Notes: generated by a model not told the origin, from the letters alone. 51,821 nt of DNA from CAZJWR01 sp964549765 (GCA_964549765.1 CAZJWR010000023.1:1-51821); one strand, 5' to 3'; counted from the first letter of the stretch, positions 24,250-33,052 are shown. Made by a program: numbers and translations.

Positions 24250-25539
24250 ATGAAAAGAGTGGCGCTGGAAACGGTAGGCTGCCGGCTCAATCAGTACGAA
24301 ACGGAGCGGCTGGCGGAAAAGCTGATCGGGTTGGGTCTGCAACGGATCAGTTATAAGGAAAAGGCCGACCTGTATGTGTTGAACACGTGCACGGTGACGG
24401 GGCGGGCCGATGCCGACTGCCGCAAATTGATCAATCGGGCGCGCCGTCTCAACGACGGCGCGGTGATTGTCGTGGCCGGATGTTATGCTGTTTCACAGCC
24501 CGATGAATTAGCTGGCCTGAGCGGGATCGATTTAATCATCGGGAATGACCGGAAGATGCGGATTCCAGAAATCCTGCAGGAACGGTTTCCAGCACTTTTT
24601 GAGAACGGGTCGGCCGTGGCGCTGCCGGGTGGGATGAAGCCGCGGACCGGCGAGCATCTGATGACCAACCGGGCGATGATCAAGATCGGCGACGGGTGCA
24701 ATCAATTTTGCTCGTACTGCATCGTGCCCCGGGTGCGGGGCGGGCTGGTGTCATTCGATTCCAATATCATCATTGACGAAATCCGGGGTCTGACCGCCAG
24801 AGGATTTCACGAAGTGGTCCTGACGGCGGTGCATATCGGGAGGTATCGGCACGACGATTTGAATTTGCACGGTTTGGTCAAACGGATACTCGATGAAACG
24901 GACCTGCCGCGGTTGCGGCTGTCATCGCTGGAACCGAATGAACTGGATGAACATCTGCTGACAATGGTCGCCGAAAATCCGCGTGTCTGCCGGCATCTGC
25001 ATTTGCCGCTTCAGTCCGGTTCGGATCGTATCCTGAAACTCATGCGGCGGCCGTATCGGCGGGATGATTATCTGACTCTGGTGCGTGAAATCAAAACAGC
25101 CAACCCGGATATAACCGTCGGTTGCGATCTGATTGTCGGTTTTCCCGGCGAGACCGAGGATGATTTTGCGGCGTCGCTCAACGTGCTCGATTCAGGATAT
25201 GTCGATTACGGCCATATTTTTTCCTATTCCGACCGGCCGGGAACCGCGTCGTCGGAATTTCCCGATAAAATCGAGCCGTCGGTAATCAAGGAGCGCAATC
25301 GGCGGGCGCGCGAGGTGTGCGCGAGGCGTCGCCGCAATCAAATGAGAAGCCAGATCGGCAAGGAGCTGGGGGTAATATCCGAGCGAACGCCCAATAAAAG
25401 CGGCGGGTTCAATGGGATCAGCGACAATTATTTGAAAGTACGTTTGCCGGCTCCGATGGGAGGCGCAAAAATCATTGTCACATTCAAGCCGACGGGATTG
25501 AAGAGCGATCATCTGGAGGGAGAGGTCATCCGCCCTTAA
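24250..25539 (+). CDS. mtaB: tRNA (N6-threonylcarbamoyladenosine-37) methylthiotransferase MtaB
   Basis: 429 residues from MKRVALETVGC; the frame continues upstream but that text is not protein-like. The N-terminal MTTase domain has three cluster cysteines C11, C47 and C78, and the radical-SAM site is C150-x3-C154-x2-C157 (CNQFCSYC). The GC-R-LNQYE opening and IGDGCNQFCSYCIVP match MtaB rather than MiaB or RimO. It converts t6A37 to ms2t6A37 in tRNAs reading ANN codons, using two [4Fe-4S] clusters. The C-terminal ~65 residues form the TRAM RNA-binding part. Stands between the peptidase and the flagellar cluster. Confidence 0.9.
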   Translation: MKRVALETVGCRLNQYETERLAEKLIGLGLQRISYKEKADLYVLNTCTVTGRADADCRKLINRARRLNDGAVIVVAGCYAVSQPDELAGLSGIDLIIGNDRKMRIPEILQERFPALFENGSAVALPGGMKPRTGEHLMTNRAMIKIGDGCNQFCSYCIVPRVRGGLVSFDSNIIIDEIRGLTARGFHEVVLTAVHIGRYRHDDLNLHGLVKRILDETDLPRLRLSSLEPNELDEHLLTMVAENPRVCRHLHLPLQSGSDRILKLMRRPYRRDDYLTLVREIKTANPDITVGCDLIVGFPGETEDDFAASLNVLDSGYVDYGHIFSYSDRPGTASSEFPDKIEPSVIKERNRRAREVCARRRRNQMRSQIGKELGVISERTPNKSGGFNGISDNYLKVRLPAPMGGAKIIVTFKPTGLKSDHLEGEVIRP

Positions 25540-25709
25540 CCGACTTCGCCTGCTCGCACGGCAGTTCCCACCGTTCGCATTCTTCCTGAAATAATTTCCT
25601 TCACGACCGGGGTATTTTTTCCTCTTTTGTATTTCACCGACCGCCGCCGGCTGTGTGAAACCATCTCTAATCTCTTGTAAATGAGCAGCTTATGCCGCCC
25701 CATGCGACT

Positions 25710-25726
25710 TGGGCACACCCCTTGCA
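25710..25726 (+). promoter_or_regulatory. Sigma-54 promoter of the flagellar cluster
   Basis: TGGGCACACCCCTTGCA matches the -24/-12 consensus (YTGGCACGNNNNTTGCW), differing at two non-core positions. The invariant GG (25712-25713) and GC (25724-25725) are exactly 10 bp apart. Predicted start near 25737, about 30 bp before the first gene. It makes the cluster dependent on RpoN and an enhancer-binding activator not seen in this window. Confidence 0.75.
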
Positions 25727-25766
25727 ACAGGCGCTGCCGGAGAACTTGTATTTACGAGGGATGAGT

Positions 25767-26498
25767 ATGCCTGATTTGGAAAAATCGGCTCAGGAAGGCG
25801 CACAGGACGAGGCGCAAAATACGGCGGCGAAACTGAAACTGCCGCTCAAGATGATCATCATTGCCGCAGGGGTGTTTCTGGTCGCCATCGGCGCATTTTC
25901 ATTCACCATGGGCGTTTTCTCAACGGCTCCGGTGGAAAAAACGGAGACGGCCAAGGATGCGACCGTCGCGCAGAGCGAATCGACAGCCGATTCGGCTGCA
26001 GGCGATACGATCAACATGGATGAAATCGCCAAGCTGGAAAGAAAAATTTTCGGCGAAAAGAAAGCCGTGAAAGCCGCGGATAAGGTCAAAAATGTGGACG
26101 AGACCGCACCCAAAGTCGCCGAAGATAAGCCCGCCCCGGTCGTGAAGGATTCGACCGAATCGCCCGCATGGCTGAAGGCCGAGAAGGAGAAACTCGATGC
26201 GGAACGGGCGGAACTGGATGCGCTTAAGAAGGAGCTGGACGCCAAGGAAGCCCATATCAAGAAATTTCTTTCCCAGGTCGAAGATATGGAATCATCTCGC
26301 ATAAATGCCCTGGCAAAACTTTACGACGGCATGCAGGAAAATCAGGTCGTGCCGTTGATCAATAAACTCACCGACGAGCAGGCGGTGCAAATCCTGATGA
26401 AGATGAAGCCGACCAATGCGGCCCGGATTCTGGGCGCGCTCAGCCCTGATTTCGCAGCCCGCATCTCGGAAAAAATGATAACCTTAACGAAGGAGTAG
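25767..26498 (+). CDS. MotE-like flagellar protein (MgtE-N-type domain)
   Basis: 243 residues starting MPDLEK; GAGGG six bases upstream favours this ATG over one two codons earlier. A single membrane helix (about 27-50), a low-complexity Ala/Glu/Lys linker, a coiled coil (about 135-185) and a C-terminal ~60-residue MgtE-N/FliG-like helical domain (LINKLTDEQAVQILMKMKPTNAARILGALSP). This is the layout of MotE-type proteins found beside fliJ/fliK in many flagellar operons, where they are linked to the stator or export apparatus. First gene after the sigma-54 promoter; the fliK leader mini-ORF follows at once. Confidence 0.8.
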   Translation: MPDLEKSAQEGAQDEAQNTAAKLKLPLKMIIIAAGVFLVAIGAFSFTMGVFSTAPVEKTETAKDATVAQSESTADSAAGDTINMDEIAKLERKIFGEKKAVKAADKVKNVDETAPKVAEDKPAPVVKDSTESPAWLKAEKEKLDAERAELDALKKELDAKEAHIKKFLSQVEDMESSRINALAKLYDGMQENQVVPLINKLTDEQAVQILMKMKPTNAARILGALSPDFAARISEKMITLTKE

Positions 26499-26501
26499 TG
26501 C

Positions 26502-26558
26502 ATGAAGAAACCACGTGCGTATGCGACCCCCCACCGTCCGCGAGGCGCTTATGAATAG
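26502..26558 (+). CDS. 18-codon mini-ORF overlapping the fliK start
   Basis: An ATG with a consensus AAGGAG six bases upstream opens an 18-residue Arg/Pro-rich peptide (MKKPRAYATPHRPRGAYE). It ends with TAG at 26556-26558, overlapping the fliK ATG at 26551 in another frame. Such an arrangement can feed ribosomes to the next gene. It may be a real leader peptide or simply a byproduct of the strong ribosome site. Confidence 0.4.
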   Translation: MKKPRAYATPHRPRGAYE

Positions 26559-28089
26559 CAGCGTGCAGATGGCGGCGGTCGATCCGCTGGCGTTGCTTCT
26601 CGGGCTCGGCGGTCAGAAAATACCGTCCAACCCGGAGGGAATGCCCGGTTTCGGCGAGCTGCTGAATCTGGCGCCGCTGCCGACGGCGGCGGGCGGGGAG
26701 CCGTCCACCATTGTCCCAAACTCCGGGACGGATGCCGACCCGCGGCCGGATGATATGATTCCGATCGTGATCCCCGGCGACGTGTTGTCGCTGTTGGGTC
26801 TGGCGGCGATGCCGATCCCCGATTCCGGCGCGATGAACGATACGCCGCAATTTTCCCATGGGCCGATCATGGCCCGGGCGGAATTGCTGTCGCCGGACGA
26901 CGGGACGGGGGACATGATCTATGTCCGCATCCAAACCCCGGAGAAAACGGATTCGGTTTTGCCGGAAACGCCGGAAAACGACGGTGGACGGCAGGAAATG
27001 ATTCTACCAATGTGTCTTCGGACGGTCGAGCATCGCGACGGGCGGATTATCGCCGACGGCGAGATGCTGACAGCGACCGGGAAGGACGTACCGATTCGGC
27101 TGCAACTACAGGTGGCCGAGAATATGATGCCGGAACTGCGGGCTGATTCGCCCGCGATGCAGGCGCCGGCGGTGAAAGCCGATGCCGGCAGTCCTATGAT
27201 GGCGCGGATGCTTGCGAACTTGAATGCCGAAATGATCGTCGTCGAACCGGCGGTCGCCGAAACGACACCGATGCCCCGGATGCCGTTCGCGGATATCATG
27301 GGACGGCCGGAGCGCACCGTCAAGACCGGTGACGCCGCGCCATCGCCGATTGCGCTCGATGCGGTGAAAGCCTCGGCCAGACCCATCGGGACGCAGGCGC
27401 CGACGCCGGTCCTGCCCACCATATCCCAGGCTCCGACGATGTCAGCCGTTTCGGATATGTTATCGGCCGCATCGCCGGATATTCCGGCGGCGGATCAGGA
27501 TGTCCCGGACATGGTCGATCAGATCGTCGGCCGTGACGGGTCTTCGCCGACCGCGGCCAAAGCTGACGGCGGTATGACCCCGGCGGCGTCCATGTTAACG
27601 GCAATATCCGACGCCGGCAGCATCGACAACACATCCCCGCAGTCATCCGGCGCGACCCAGGTGCGGTTCTATGATCTCGATCATAAGCTGGATCAATTGA
27701 AGCAGAATCCCGGTCAGCGGATCAAGATCCAACTGGTGCCGTCGAATCTGGGCAAGATGGAGCTGTCGATCGTTTCCCATCGCGGTCTGGTGACCGTCAA
27801 TCTGGCGGTGGAATCGACCCAGGCCAGGCAGGCGGTGGAAAGAAACCTGCCGCAGCTGCAACAGCGTTTGGCATCATCCGGAATCAAGGTTGACGCGGTG
27901 CAGCTTCAGGTCAATCATCCGACGCGCGGGACGATGTTCGCCAACACTCATCAGCACTATTATCAGGGTGGATATGGCGGGCACGGCGGGCGCGGTTCGC
28001 AGCAGTCGCCGTATCGATCAACCCGCCAATATCGGATGCAGACGCCGGACACCGGTTTCAAACAAGAACTGGTTGACTGTCTGGCATAG
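26551..28089 (+). CDS. fliK: Flagellar hook-length control protein FliK
   Basis: 512 residues from MNSSVQMAAV, with GAGG five bases before ATG. The long N-terminal part is Ala/Met/Pro-rich and poorly conserved, as expected of a secreted molecular ruler. The C-terminal domain (~375-460) carries the family core IKIQLVPSNLGKMELSI...GLVTVNLAVES...ARQAVERNLPQLQQRLASSG, which meets FlhB to switch export from hook to filament subunits. A Gly/His/Tyr-rich tail follows (HQHYYQGGYGGHGGRG). The order fliK-flgD-flgE is standard. Confidence 0.88.
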   Translation: MNSSVQMAAVDPLALLLGLGGQKIPSNPEGMPGFGELLNLAPLPTAAGGEPSTIVPNSGTDADPRPDDMIPIVIPGDVLSLLGLAAMPIPDSGAMNDTPQFSHGPIMARAELLSPDDGTGDMIYVRIQTPEKTDSVLPETPENDGGRQEMILPMCLRTVEHRDGRIIADGEMLTATGKDVPIRLQLQVAENMMPELRADSPAMQAPAVKADAGSPMMARMLANLNAEMIVVEPAVAETTPMPRMPFADIMGRPERTVKTGDAAPSPIALDAVKASARPIGTQAPTPVLPTISQAPTMSAVSDMLSAASPDIPAADQDVPDMVDQIVGRDGSSPTAAKADGGMTPAASMLTAISDAGSIDNTSPQSSGATQVRFYDLDHKLDQLKQNPGQRIKIQLVPSNLGKMELSIVSHRGLVTVNLAVESTQARQAVERNLPQLQQRLASSGIKVDAVQLQVNHPTRGTMFANTHQHYYQGGYGGHGGRGSQQSPYRSTRQYRMQTPDTGFKQELVDCLA

Positions 28090-28101
28090 AAGGAGCCGAA
28101 G

Positions 28102-28779
28102 ATGGATATACCGAATGTAACATTTTTGTCCGACACCGGTGGATCGTCTCAGACCGAGGCGGCCAGCAAGTTGCTGGACAAGGACGCTTTTATGAAGCTA
28201 TTGGTGGCCAAGTTGTCCAACCAGGATCCGCTCAATCCGATGGCCGACGAGGCATTCGTGGCCCAGCTGGCGCAATTTTCGTCGCTGGAACAACTGCAGA
28301 ACATGAACACCAACCTGCAGCAGGATATCCAGTGGAATTACCTGCTGTCGCAGACGATTTCCAACACCATGGCGACGTCGCTGATCGGGCGGACGGTCCG
28401 CGCCGATTCATCGGCGCTGTATATCAAGGACGGCGGATCGGCTAATGTCGTCATGACTCTCGATCGCCCCGTCACCGACCTAACCGTCACCATCCATGAC
28501 GAAAACGGAAGGGTGGTGCGGACGTTCAGTCAGCAGGATACCGCGGCCGGTGACGTCGTAATCAATTGGGACGGCACCGACGATACCGGTTCGCAGTGTG
28601 CGGCCGGGACGTACACGGTCGAAGTCTCCGCCACCGACGTCAATGGCAACTCGTATACACCGGATCAGTTTCTCGAGGGCGTGGTGAGCGGGGTGACGTA
28701 CCGCGACGGTATCGCTTTGCTCAATGTCGACGGACAGCAATTGCCTCTGGCGAGTGTGCTCGAGGTCAAAGAGGGATAA
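28102..28779 (+). CDS. flgD: Flagellar hook cap protein FlgD
   Basis: 225 residues. The N-terminal motif DAFMKLLVAKLSNQDPLNPMADEAFVAQLAQFSSLEQL is the FlgD signature (export and rod interaction). Residues ~105-200 form the tudor/FnIII hybrid with the Ig-like FlgD block VVINWDGTDDTGSQCAAGTYTVEVSA. It caps the growing hook so FlgE can assemble, then is shed. AAGGAG six bases before ATG; 12 bp after fliK. Confidence 0.95.
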   Translation: MDIPNVTFLSDTGGSSQTEAASKLLDKDAFMKLLVAKLSNQDPLNPMADEAFVAQLAQFSSLEQLQNMNTNLQQDIQWNYLLSQTISNTMATSLIGRTVRADSSALYIKDGGSANVVMTLDRPVTDLTVTIHDENGRVVRTFSQQDTAAGDVVINWDGTDDTGSQCAAGTYTVEVSATDVNGNSYTPDQFLEGVVSGVTYRDGIALLNVDGQQLPLASVLEVKEG

Positions 28780-28782
28780 GCC

Positions 28783-29184
28783 ATGCTGAAGATCGCCGCA
28801 TATCAGAACGTGAACCTTCCCGGAAAGACGCAGCGTCCGGTGGTGACGCCGTCGAAACCGAACGGACGCCCGACACAGGCGACCGGCGCCGATTTCAAAA
28901 CGGCGCTGAATACCGTCCTGGAGAAATCGGCGGGGGTTCAGTTTTCGGCGCACGCCAAGGCCCGGCTGCATTCGCGCGGGGTGGTTCTGAATCAGGATAA
29001 GCTCGACGCCCTGTCGCGGGCGATTGATAAGGCCGAAGCCAAGGGCGCGCGGGAATCGCTGGTGTTGTCCGACGAGGCGGCCTATGTCGTGTCGGTCAAA
29101 AACCGCACCGTCATCACCGCCTTCGACCGGGATAATCTTCGGGATGGAGTATTCACGGCCATCGACAGTGCCGTGATCTTATAA
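28783..29184 (+). CDS. Flagellar operon protein of the TIGR02530 type
   Basis: 133 residues with the conserved block VQFSAHAKARLHSRGVVLNQDKLDALSRAIDKAEAKGARESLVL, followed by AYVVSVKNRTVITAFDR. This family sits between flgD and flgE in many Gram-positive and deep-branching flagellar operons; its exact biochemical role is not established. Three bases separate it from flgD, so it is translated from the same message. The first ~45 residues are Pro/Thr-rich and variable. Confidence 0.88.
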   Translation: MLKIAAYQNVNLPGKTQRPVVTPSKPNGRPTQATGADFKTALNTVLEKSAGVQFSAHAKARLHSRGVVLNQDKLDALSRAIDKAEAKGARESLVLSDEAAYVVSVKNRTVITAFDRDNLRDGVFTAIDSAVIL

Positions 29185-29197
29185 GGTGAAAAACAAC

Positions 29198-29290
29198 ATG
29201 AAACAGATGGAAAAGAAAGTCAACGTGTACGGCTGGACTCCGCCTGGGCGGAGGGGCCGGAACGTGCGTAAGGAGGAAGTACTCGTATGA
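29198..29290 (+). CDS. 30-codon mini-ORF overlapping the flgE start
   Basis: ATG with AAGGTGA eight bases upstream opens a 30-residue basic peptide (MKQMEKKVNVYGWTPPGRRG...). Its TGA at 29288-29290 overlaps the flgE ATG at 29287 as ATGA. It fills the only gap between the TIGR02530-type gene and flgE. It could be a leader that couples or regulates hook-protein translation, or a small flagellar peptide. Confidence 0.45.
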   Translation: MKQMEKKVNVYGWTPPGRRGRNVRKEEVLV

Positions 29291-31227
29291 TGAGTTCACT
29301 TTTTGCCGGTGTCTCCGGCCTGCGCAATCATCAGGTGAAGATGAACGTGATCGGCAACAACATCGCCAACGTCAACACGGTCGGATTCAAAGGCGGCCGG
29401 GCGACGTTTCAGGAAGCCCTAGTACAGACCATGCGTGGGGCGGGACGGCCGACGGCCATTTCCGGCGGCACCAACCCGGTGCAGATCGGTTTGGGCATGA
29501 CGGTCGCCGCCGTCGATACGATTTTCCAGCAGGGCGGATTGGAAACCACGGGACAGATCACCGATCTGGCGATTCAGGGTTCCGGATTTTTCGTCCTGTC
29601 CGACGGCCGCGGCGAATTTTACACCCGCAACGGCGCCTTCGGATTCGATGCCAACAGCTATCTGGTCGATCCGGCCAGCGGCTTCAAGGTGCAAGGTAAG
29701 ATGGCCGACCAGTTCGGCAATATCCCGGCTATATCGACCATCGGCGACATCCGTCTGCCGTTCGGTCAGCAGGACCCGGCCAATGCGACCACTGAGATAA
29801 CACTGGCCAACAACCTGGACAGCTCGGCCACCGATTCGGTGGGGTCGCTGACCTCGGCCGGTACGACCGGTGTTGATCAGGTCTCGGGGACGGCCGTCAA
29901 TGGCGCCGGGGGAACGCACTCGATCGTTATCACCGGCAATCAGGCGGTGCAATCGAGTTTCACCGGTCTCAACCTGAACGCGGCCATGTCAGGCAACACG
30001 ACGCTGGGCGACCTAGGTGTTGATGATGTTACCGGATTTTCGGTCACGGTGGATGGAACGATCACGACCGATATTACCGGTCTGACGCTTCAATCAACAG
30101 TGAACGACGTCGTTCGCCAGATCAATGAAATCGCGGGTGTCAACTGCTACCTGGATACGACCGATCCGGCCAATGCTCAGATCGTGGTTGAACGATCGCG
30201 GGCGGGCAACAACTCCACATATAATGTCACGACGTCCTCCGGTGTGGCCACCGACCCGACCGCGGGCAATATCGTCAACCGTCTTTTCGGCCTGGATGGC
30301 ACCGGTGTGGCGACAGTGGGCGGTCTTGACCATACCTTCACGGCCATAGACACCTTCACTCCGACCGGCAAGCCGGCTGAGGCGGCCCGACCGCTGACCA
30401 TCGACGTCGATGATACGACGGGCTTGGCGTTGGGGATCGAGGATCTCGGCGGTGGCGGCGTGACGGTGAGAGCGTCGCAGGGTCTGACGGCGGGTACGCT
30501 GGTCGTAGACACGGCCGAAACCCAGCACTCGACGTCGATCACGGCGTACGACGCCCAAGGCGGCCGGCACACGGTCATCATGACCTTCACCAAGACGACC
30601 ACGCCCAATTTGTGGGATTGGAATATAACCCTTCCCAATCAGGAAACGATATTGGAAGGCGGTTCGGGTTCGGTGCGGTTCAATCCTGACGGATCGCTTT
30701 TGTCATTCGCATATAATGGCGGCGCATCGTCGCTGCGGTTCGATCCCGGCAACGGATCATCGGTGGTTGATGTTCAGTTGAACGCCGGCGATACCGGGCA
30801 GTTCAACGGGTTGACCGGATTCGCCTCGCCCTTTACCGCCTCGGCCATCCATCAGGACGGTTACGGCATGGGCATTCTGGAAAAGATTGCCATTGATCCC
30901 GCGGGGACGATTACCGGCATATTCAGCAACGGCATATCGCGGACGCTGGCCCAGATCATCCTGGCCGATTTCAGCAACCAGGGCGGTCTGCGCCGGGCCG
31001 GCAACAGCCTGTACCAGACGTCGGCCAACTCGGGGACGCCGGTACACGGCGTGGCCGGGGAAACGGTGGCCGGAAGTATCAGCTCCGGCGCGCTGGAATC
31101 GTCCAACGTCGATATCGCCAACGAGTTTACCAGCATGATCACGGCGCAGCGCGGTTTTCAGGCCAACGCCCGGGTGATCACCACGTCGGACACGATGCTC
31201 GAAGAGCTCGTGAATCTGAAACGGTAG
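29287..31227 (+). CDS. flgE: Flagellar hook protein FlgE
   Basis: 646 residues. The N-terminal rod/hook signature SSLFAGVSGLRNHQVKMNVIGNNIANVNTVGFKG and the C-terminal SNVDIANEFTSMITAQRGFQANARVITTSDTMLEELVNLKR form the D0 coiled coil. The middle is ~500 residues against ~300 in E. coli FlgE, so extra surface-exposed domains decorate the hook. ATGATG gives two equivalent starts; AAGGAGG lies ten bases upstream. Exported by the FliPQR-FlhAB machinery encoded downstream and capped by FlgD. Confidence 0.95.
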   Translation: MMSSLFAGVSGLRNHQVKMNVIGNNIANVNTVGFKGGRATFQEALVQTMRGAGRPTAISGGTNPVQIGLGMTVAAVDTIFQQGGLETTGQITDLAIQGSGFFVLSDGRGEFYTRNGAFGFDANSYLVDPASGFKVQGKMADQFGNIPAISTIGDIRLPFGQQDPANATTEITLANNLDSSATDSVGSLTSAGTTGVDQVSGTAVNGAGGTHSIVITGNQAVQSSFTGLNLNAAMSGNTTLGDLGVDDVTGFSVTVDGTITTDITGLTLQSTVNDVVRQINEIAGVNCYLDTTDPANAQIVVERSRAGNNSTYNVTTSSGVATDPTAGNIVNRLFGLDGTGVATVGGLDHTFTAIDTFTPTGKPAEAARPLTIDVDDTTGLALGIEDLGGGGVTVRASQGLTAGTLVVDTAETQHSTSITAYDAQGGRHTVIMTFTKTTTPNLWDWNITLPNQETILEGGSGSVRFNPDGSLLSFAYNGGASSLRFDPGNGSSVVDVQLNAGDTGQFNGLTGFASPFTASAIHQDGYGMGILEKIAIDPAGTITGIFSNGISRTLAQIILADFSNQGGLRRAGNSLYQTSANSGTPVHGVAGETVAGSISSGALESSNVDIANEFTSMITAQRGFQANARVITTSDTMLEELVNLKR

Positions 31228-31238
31228 GGACTTGAGTC

Positions 31239-31442
31239 ATGATTAAGGTGACGAGATTAAACGGAAGCGAACTGGTGATCAACGCCGATCTGATCGAATT
31301 CGTCGAGGCGATCCCCGATACGATCGTGTCGCTCGTCACCGGAAAAAAGATCATGATCAAGGAAACGACCGACGACGTGATACGCAAGGTAGCGGAATTC
31401 AAACGGCTGTCTTCGGGACCATCGGTTCCGAAGATGGCCTGA
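31239..31442 (+). CDS. flbD: FlbD/SwrD family small flagellar protein
   Basis: 67 residues: MIKVTRLNGSELVINADLIEFVEAIPDTIVSLVTGKKIMI is the signature of the FlbD/SwrD family, which follows flgE and precedes motA-motB or fliL in many operons and, in Bacillus, raises motor torque. It should not be confused with the Caulobacter transcription factor also called FlbD. Here it is followed directly by fliL. Confidence 0.92.
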   Translation: MIKVTRLNGSELVINADLIEFVEAIPDTIVSLVTGKKIMIKETTDDVIRKVAEFKRLSSGPSVPKMA

Positions 31443-31461
31443 GATAGTCAGGGAGAAGACT

Positions 31462-32037
31462 ATGGCTGACGAAAAAAAACCGAACGGCGAGCAGGAACAG
31501 CCGGAAGAGTCCACGCCCAAATCGTCGCGATTTCCGATCAAGAAGTATGGCGTATATGGTGCCGTGGTGCTGTTCATCATCGCCGCCGCCTATTTCGTGA
31601 CGCTCAAAGTGGTCAAGCCGATGATGTCGGGAGGAACCGCGACGGAGGAAACGACGAATGATTCGCACGCGAAAGCGGAGAAGAAAAACGATGATGAATC
31701 CTCCGGCGGGCACGGATCCTCGGAGGAGTCGGGCGCGAGCGATATCCATATGATCGAAAGCATCATCGTCAATCCGGCCGGCACGGGAGGGCGGCGGTTT
31801 CTGTCAGCTTCAATCGGTTTTGAGTTGGCGTCGCCTGAGGCGAACAGCCTGTTCGATGAGCGGGAGGCGGTGATCCGCGACGCCTTGATAACGATCCTTT
31901 CATCGCAGTCTATTCCGGAATTGAGCGATTTCAAACAACGGGAGAAACTGCGGCAGGTAATCAAACTCCGGGTGGAAAAACTGCTGGATACACGGGAAGT
32001 GGAAGCGGTCTATTTCACCGAATTCGTGCTTCAGTAA
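31462..32037 (+). CDS. fliL: Flagellar basal-body associated protein FliL
   Basis: 191 residues: a cytoplasmic lead of ~30, one membrane helix (YGVYGAVVLFIIAAAYFV), an acidic/Ser-rich linker, then a periplasmic SPFH-like domain with RFLSASIGFEL and the classic ending VEAVYFTEFVLQ. FliL rings the stator units and supports torque under load. motA and motB, often adjacent to it, are absent here. Starts 20 bp after flbD with GGGAGAAG upstream. Confidence 0.92.
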   Translation: MADEKKPNGEQEQPEESTPKSSRFPIKKYGVYGAVVLFIIAAAYFVTLKVVKPMMSGGTATEETTNDSHAKAEKKNDDESSGGHGSSEESGASDIHMIESIIVNPAGTGGRRFLSASIGFELASPEANSLFDEREAVIRDALITILSSQSIPELSDFKQREKLRQVIKLRVEKLLDTREVEAVYFTEFVLQ

Positions 32038-32049
32038 CGAGGACAAGAC

Positions 32050-33045
32050 GTGGCCAAGATATTATCACAGAATGAAATCGACGCCCTGCTGTCGACCGTG
32101 TCGGAAGGAGAGGAACCGCGAAAGGCGGAAGCATCGGTCGTGACCGACGATGGCCGCTCGATCGTCGTGTATGATTTCAAGCACCCCAACCGGGTCTCCA
32201 AGGATCAGCTGCGGACGCTGGAAAATATGCACGACAATCTTGCCGGGCATATCGGATCGGTGCTGTCGAATATGATGCGGGCGATGCTCGACGTCGATCT
32301 GGTGTCGGTCGATCAGATCACGTATTCCGAATTCATCATGTCCCTGATGTCGCCCTCGTGCACGTTCACGTTCACGGCGGAGCCGCTGGAAGGGGCATGC
32401 ATCGTCGACTTCAATCCGACTCTGACCTATGCCTTCGTGGAGCGGATGTTCGGCGGCAGCGGCAAAGTGCTCGATACCGGGCGGGAACTGACGGGGATCG
32501 AAAAGACACTGATGAACCGTATCGTCAACGTGGTCTACAAGGAGATGGAGGACGCCTGGGAGCACATCTGCCCGATTAAGGTCAAGCAGATCAGCCTGGA
32601 GACCAATCCGCAATTCGTGCAAATCGTACCGCCGAGTGAAACGGTGATTGTGGTGTCGTTCCAGATGAAGCTCCTGCAATCGACCGGGTTGATGACGATA
32701 TGCTTTCCATACGTGGCGCTGGAAGGCATCATGACCAAGCTGTCGGCGCAGAACTGGATCGATGCGACGAAGAAAAAGACACAGGATGCCAATACCGAAA
32801 TCAATAAAGACAATCTCATGCACTTGGCTGTGCCGATAGATGTCATCCTGGCGTCGACCGATGTCAGTATCGGCGAATTTCTTAATCTGAAAATCGGCGA
32901 CGTCATCACGACCGACAACAGAATCAACCGGGAAGTGCAGATCTATATCAGAAATCGGAAAAAATTCTCGGGCCGCCCCGGCCTGGTCGGCAGGAAGCGC
33001 GGCCTGGTCGTGACCAGGGTTCACGAGGAATTGGGAAAGGAGTAA
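32050..33045 (+). CDS. fliM: Flagellar motor switch protein FliM
   Basis: 331 residues with a GTG start supported by GAGGAC upstream. The N-terminal CheY-binding peptide is the recognisable LSQNEIDALLS, followed by the CheC-like middle domain (GHIGSVLSNMMRAMLDVDLVSVDQITYSEF; the region near VERMFGGSG) and the C-terminal SpoA domain. The intact N-terminal peptide means a phosphorylated CheY-type receiver could still set rotation direction. Five bases separate it from fliN with AAGGAG between. Confidence 0.95.
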   Translation: MAKILSQNEIDALLSTVSEGEEPRKAEASVVTDDGRSIVVYDFKHPNRVSKDQLRTLENMHDNLAGHIGSVLSNMMRAMLDVDLVSVDQITYSEFIMSLMSPSCTFTFTAEPLEGACIVDFNPTLTYAFVERMFGGSGKVLDTGRELTGIEKTLMNRIVNVVYKEMEDAWEHICPIKVKQISLETNPQFVQIVPPSETVIVVSFQMKLLQSTGLMTICFPYVALEGIMTKLSAQNWIDATKKKTQDANTEINKDNLMHLAVPIDVILASTDVSIGEFLNLKIGDVITTDNRINREVQIYIRNRKKFSGRPGLVGRKRGLVVTRVHEELGKE

Positions 33046-33052
33046 ACGACTC

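Noticed and set aside
31239..31442. flbD as an NtrC-type transcription factor
   Set aside because: The 67-residue protein is the SwrD-type small motor protein, not the Caulobacter regulator of the same name.
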